From Tubiluchus corallicola (taxonomy: Eukaryota; Priapulida; Priapulimorpha; Priapulimorphida; Tubiluchidae): DNA of 64,000 nt. Positions 61,501-64,000 of this stretch are shown here, piece after piece. Below the pieces are notes generated by a model. It did not search any database. It saw only the letters and a list, made by a program, of their open reading frames with translations, and was not told where the DNA came from. Position 1 is the first letter of the stretch, and each line of letters begins with the position of its first letter. The stretch lies in assembly GCA_030141605.1 (NCBI GenBank), contig JAQGDQ010002369.1, positions 248,001 to 312,000 of the forward strand, written 5' to 3'. A program made the position numbers and the translations under genes.

Positions 61501-62564
61501 AGTCAGATTGCACCATAAGGCGGATTAATTCTGAGAAACCGGTCTTGGGCTCCCAGCCAAGCTCGGATCGGGCTTTGCTGCTATCTCCGATAAGAAGGTC
61601 TACTTCACTAGGTCTGAAATAACGGGGATCGATTCTCACGACCACTTGGTCTGTCCTTTTATCGATGCCCACTTCATCAACGCCAGTTCCTTCCCATTGG
61701 ATTTCAATACCGACTTCGGCAAAAGCCCTTTCAGCAAATTCCCTAACAGAGTGCATTTCTCCGGTGGCAATTACAAAATCATCGGGATGATCCTGCTGAA
61801 GCATCTTCCACATAATCTTTTGCATATCCCCAGTCCCTTTTGGCTTCTAAGTTTCCCAGGAATAGTTCCTTTTGCAATCCCTGCGCGATCTTAACCGCTG
61901 CCATCGTGATTTTGCGGGTTACAAACGTTTCTCCGCGAAGAGGGGATTCATGATTAAAGAGAATTCCATTACAGGCAAAAATTCCATAGGCCTCCCGATA
62001 ATTGATAACGGTCCAGTATGCATACAACTTGGCAATCCCATAAGGAGAACGAGGATAGAAAGGGGTCTTCTCATCTTGGGGAGTCTTTTGCACCAGTCCA
62101 TATAATTCACTGGTCGATGCCTGGTAATATTTAACTTTGTCTTCCAGATTTAGAATGCGTATGCCTTCCAGAATCCGCAGGGCTCCCAGACCATCTACTT
62201 CAGCAGTATATTCTGGACAGTCGAAAGAAACCCTTACATGGCTTTGAGCACCGAGGTTGTAAATTTCATCTGGTTTGATCTTCTGAATCAGCCGGATGAC
62301 GTTCAATGAATCGGTCAGGTCTCCATAATGGAGAAAGAAGCGAACGCCTTTATTATGGGGATCACGATATAAATGATCGATCCGGGTCGTATTATAGGAA
62401 GAGCTTCTTCTTTTCACACCGTGAACTACATATCCTTTCTCAAGAAGGAGTTCAGCGAGATAGGCCCCATCCTGTCCTGTGATCCCAAAGATGAGCGCCT
62501 TTTTTTCAGCAATAAGAGGGGAGAAACTCAGAGCGAGAACTAGTAAGATTCTTGTGTATACCAT
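61436..62564 (-). pseudogene. gmd: GDP-mannose 4,6-dehydratase with signal peptide, frameshifted
   Basis: Converts GDP-mannose to GDP-4-keto-6-deoxymannose. [10 protein letters not shown] (NADP loop), [10 protein letters not shown] and [10 protein letters not shown] (Tyr-Lys) are intact, and the main frame runs to GYAKDYVE. The C-terminal part ([20 protein letters not shown]) is in another frame; the join near 61802-61820 fits loss of one 11-base unit of a short direct repeat. The start [19 protein letters not shown] is a signal peptide, unusual for a cytosolic enzyme. It overlaps the fucose-synthase gene by 25 bases. Confidence 0.85.
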
Positions 62565-63526
62565 TGGATTGTTTCCTTAATTCCTTGTTCTAAAGAGATT
62601 TTAGGTTCCCATCCTAAAGCACGAAGTTTATTTGAATTCAGAAGCTTTCTCGGTGTCCCGTCCGGCATGGAAGAATCAAAGATAAGCTCTCCCTGATATC
62701 CAACCGAATTTTGAATAAGCTTTGCGAGATCAGCGATGGACAAATCTTCATTATAGCCGACATTGATGGTCTCATTGTCTTCATAATTTTCCATGAGGAA
62801 CAAAACGGCATCGGCAAGGTCGTCGACATGCAAAAATTCTCTCTTGGGCGCCCCAGACCCCCAGATAGTCACGCTCTCAATGTTCTCTTCCTTTGCTTCG
62901 CAAAATTTTCGGATGAGAGCGGGCATGACATGGGAAGTTTGTAGATCGAATCGATCATGGGGTCCATAGAGATTGGTGGGCATGCACGTGATGAAATTCG
63001 TGCCATGCTGCCTGTTATAGAATTCACACAGCTTGATGCCGGCTATTTTTGCCAGGGCATATCCCTCATTCGTTTTCTCTAATGGTGAACTCAAAAGGTA
63101 TGATTCTTCGATCGGCTGTGGGCAGTCACGGGGATAAATGCAGGAAGATCCAAGAAAAAGAAGCTTTTTCACTCCTGAAAGATAAGCTGAATGGATCACA
63201 TTGCATTCAATGAGGAGGTTGTCATACAAAAATTCCGCCGGAGCATCAGCATTTGCTTTGATCCCTCCAACCTTGGCTGCAGCCAAAAATACATATTCGG
63301 GTTGTTCCTCGCTGAAGAAAGTGCGAACCTCATCCTGCGAGCGGAGATCCAGCTCGTCAAAGGTCCTCGTAATGATATGGAAAAAGCCCTCATCATGTAG
63401 TTTTCTCATGATGGCTTTTCCAACAAGTCCATTGTGTCCCGCAACGTAGATTTTTGCGTCCTTCGGAATTTCTTTGGCGAATAGAAAGAAAGGAAGAAAA
63501 AGAAGAAAAAAGGCAAATGATTTCAT
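62540..63526 (-). CDS. fcl: GDP-L-fucose synthase with signal peptide
   Basis: Epimerises and reduces the product of Gmd to GDP-L-fucose. [14 protein letters not shown] is the NADP motif, [15 protein letters not shown] carries the catalytic Ser, and YALAK holds the Tyr/Lys. The length of 328 is normal apart from the leader [19 protein letters not shown], a clear Sec signal peptide. Because the neighbouring gmd has one too, chance is unlikely. First gene of a minus-strand operon fcl-gmd-RF-like-membrane protein. Confidence 0.9.
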   Translation of the reverse strand: MKSFAFFLLFLPFFLFAKEIPKDAKIYVAGHNGLVGKAIMRKLHDEGFFHIITRTFDELDLRSQDEVRTFFSEEQPEYVFLAAAKVGGIKANADAPAEFLYDNLLIECNVIHSAYLSGVKKLLFLGSSCIYPRDCPQPIEESYLLSSPLEKTNEGYALAKIAGIKLCEFYNRQHGTNFITCMPTNLYGPHDRFDLQTSHVMPALIRKFCEAKEENIESVTIWGSGAPKREFLHVDDLADAVLFLMENYEDNETINVGYNEDLSIADLAKLIQNSVGYQGELIFDSSMPDGTPRKLLNSNKLRALGWEPKISLEQGIKETIQWYTQESY

Positions 63527-63587
63527 ACCGACCCCATTTTGAATGGGGGAGAAGCTTGCCCAAGCAACTGCTTTTATTCAAGAAGAT

Positions 63588-64000
63588 TCAAGACTTCTTC
63601 TCGAATTGTAATGCTTTGGAATTGATGCAATAACTCTTGTGGTCAAGTCCAGGACCATCGTGGCCGAGATGTGATTCACACGTGCTGCAGAGACTTCGGT
63701 CCGTTTTTCTCCGAGACTATTGTCTTTTTTGTATTCGACATTTTCTTCGGAAATGGCCCTGGAATAGCTGGGCCATCCGGAATGAGAATCATACTAGAAC
63801 CCATCCCAAAACATATTTCGTCGATTTTCGGAGCCATTTTGGCCAATTTTAAAACGTTACAAGAGGAGTCATATTCCATTGGATATTACCTCTCTTGTAA
63901 CGTTTTAAACTTGGTTCAAAAGAGCCCTAAAATCGACAGATATCTGTTTTGGGATAGGTTCTTATCTTCTGATCGAAAAAAAAAGATATTTTTTCTTACT
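63588..64000 (-). pseudogene. msrB: msrB, interrupted by a palindromic element and frameshifted
   Basis: The C-terminal half of methionine-R-sulfoxide reductase B: SHSGWPSYSRAISEENVEYK, then RTEV, and in another frame CSTCESHLGHDGPG and YCINSKALQF to TGA at 63590-63588. The shift is near 63690. Immediately before YDSHSGW an element at 63796-63962 breaks the gene; beyond it (63963 to the window end) the preceding residues (FRSEDK) reappear. It lacks the window's left part of its 5' end. It is a decaying gene. Confidence 0.75.
63796..63962. mobile_element. MITE-like 167-base palindrome in msrB
   Basis: Two inverted arms of about 80 bases, roughly 80% identical, start AGAACCCATCCCAAAACA (left) and read AGAACCTATCCCAAAACA on the complement from the right end. 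Inner parts share TTTTAAAACGTTACAAGAG. No coding region is present, as in miniature inverted-repeat elements moved by a transposase elsewhere. Excision would rejoin msrB as SEDK-YDSHSGW. Confidence 0.8.

Overview
The window comes from a chlamydia-related obligate intracellular bacterium (phylum Chlamydiota), most likely a Waddlia-like 'environmental' chlamydia. The evidence is a lysine/arginine-repeat Hc2-type histone-like protein, two genes of the large chlamydial MOMP-like porin family, short proteins with paired hydrophobic helices resembling inclusion-membrane (Inc) proteins, a SET-domain protein, an ERG4/ERG24-type sterol reductase and many secreted or host-interaction candidates. The genus is an inference from gene content; no rRNA gene is present to confirm it.

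Layout. 1-4.7 kb: end of a CPBP-type membrane protease gene, a lipoprotein, a ttcA-putP-surE operon and a SEC-C protein. 4.75-7.25 kb: tRNA-Thr(TGT) and tRNA-Tyr(GTA), followed by an island-like stretch with a HEPN gene pair, a small membrane protein and a broken kinase-like gene. 7.25-11.5 kb: a racemase, the Hc2-SWIB fusion, a secreted protein and a dead TauE::APC transporter fusion. 11.5-24.7 kb: MOMP-like porin relics, an MFS transporter, an ABC-F ATPase, a secreted amidase-PAS-carbonic anhydrase group, an RRM protein, Inc-like proteins and an EamA transporter split by a CTTT repeat. 24.7-33 kb: an ABC-2 exporter, MFS and membrane proteins, several broken genes, HIT, DsbB and peptide deformylase. 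33-42.5 kb: SET protein, universal stress protein, an MFS gene carrying a 13-base poly-G/C tract, a deacylase, and a CPXCG-yjbQ-EamA-MBL-Ku gene string. 42.5-52.6 kb: a candidate effector, outer-membrane channels, MsrA, an exported aminotransferase, an OprB porin, an O-antigen ligase, a sterol reductase and a glutaredoxin. 52.6-64 kb: a bacterial histone-fold protein, lipoproteins, hydrolases, methyltransferase, GNAT, RluA, a release-factor-like protein, GDP-fucose genes and an msrB gene interrupted by a MITE-like palindrome.

Three themes stand out. First, several enzymes of normally cytosolic families (GDP-mannose dehydratase, GDP-fucose synthase, class-I aminotransferase, HIT, GNAT, glyoxalase-like) begin with Sec-type signal peptides, suggesting an exported enzyme set. 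Second, two transporter genes contain simple-sequence tracts of the kind that cause phase variation. Third, chromatin-type proteins are clustered in one window: the Hc2-SWIB fusion, a histone-fold singlet and a SET protein.

At least fourteen genes are interrupted by frameshifts, stops, deletions or insertion. Some of these (three shifts in one methyltransferase, the TauE::APC deletion fusion, the MITE in msrB) look like true decay. Others are single-base changes in short G/C, A or T runs and could be sequencing errors. Both readings are kept open. All calls come from reading the sequence and translations; no database search was run.
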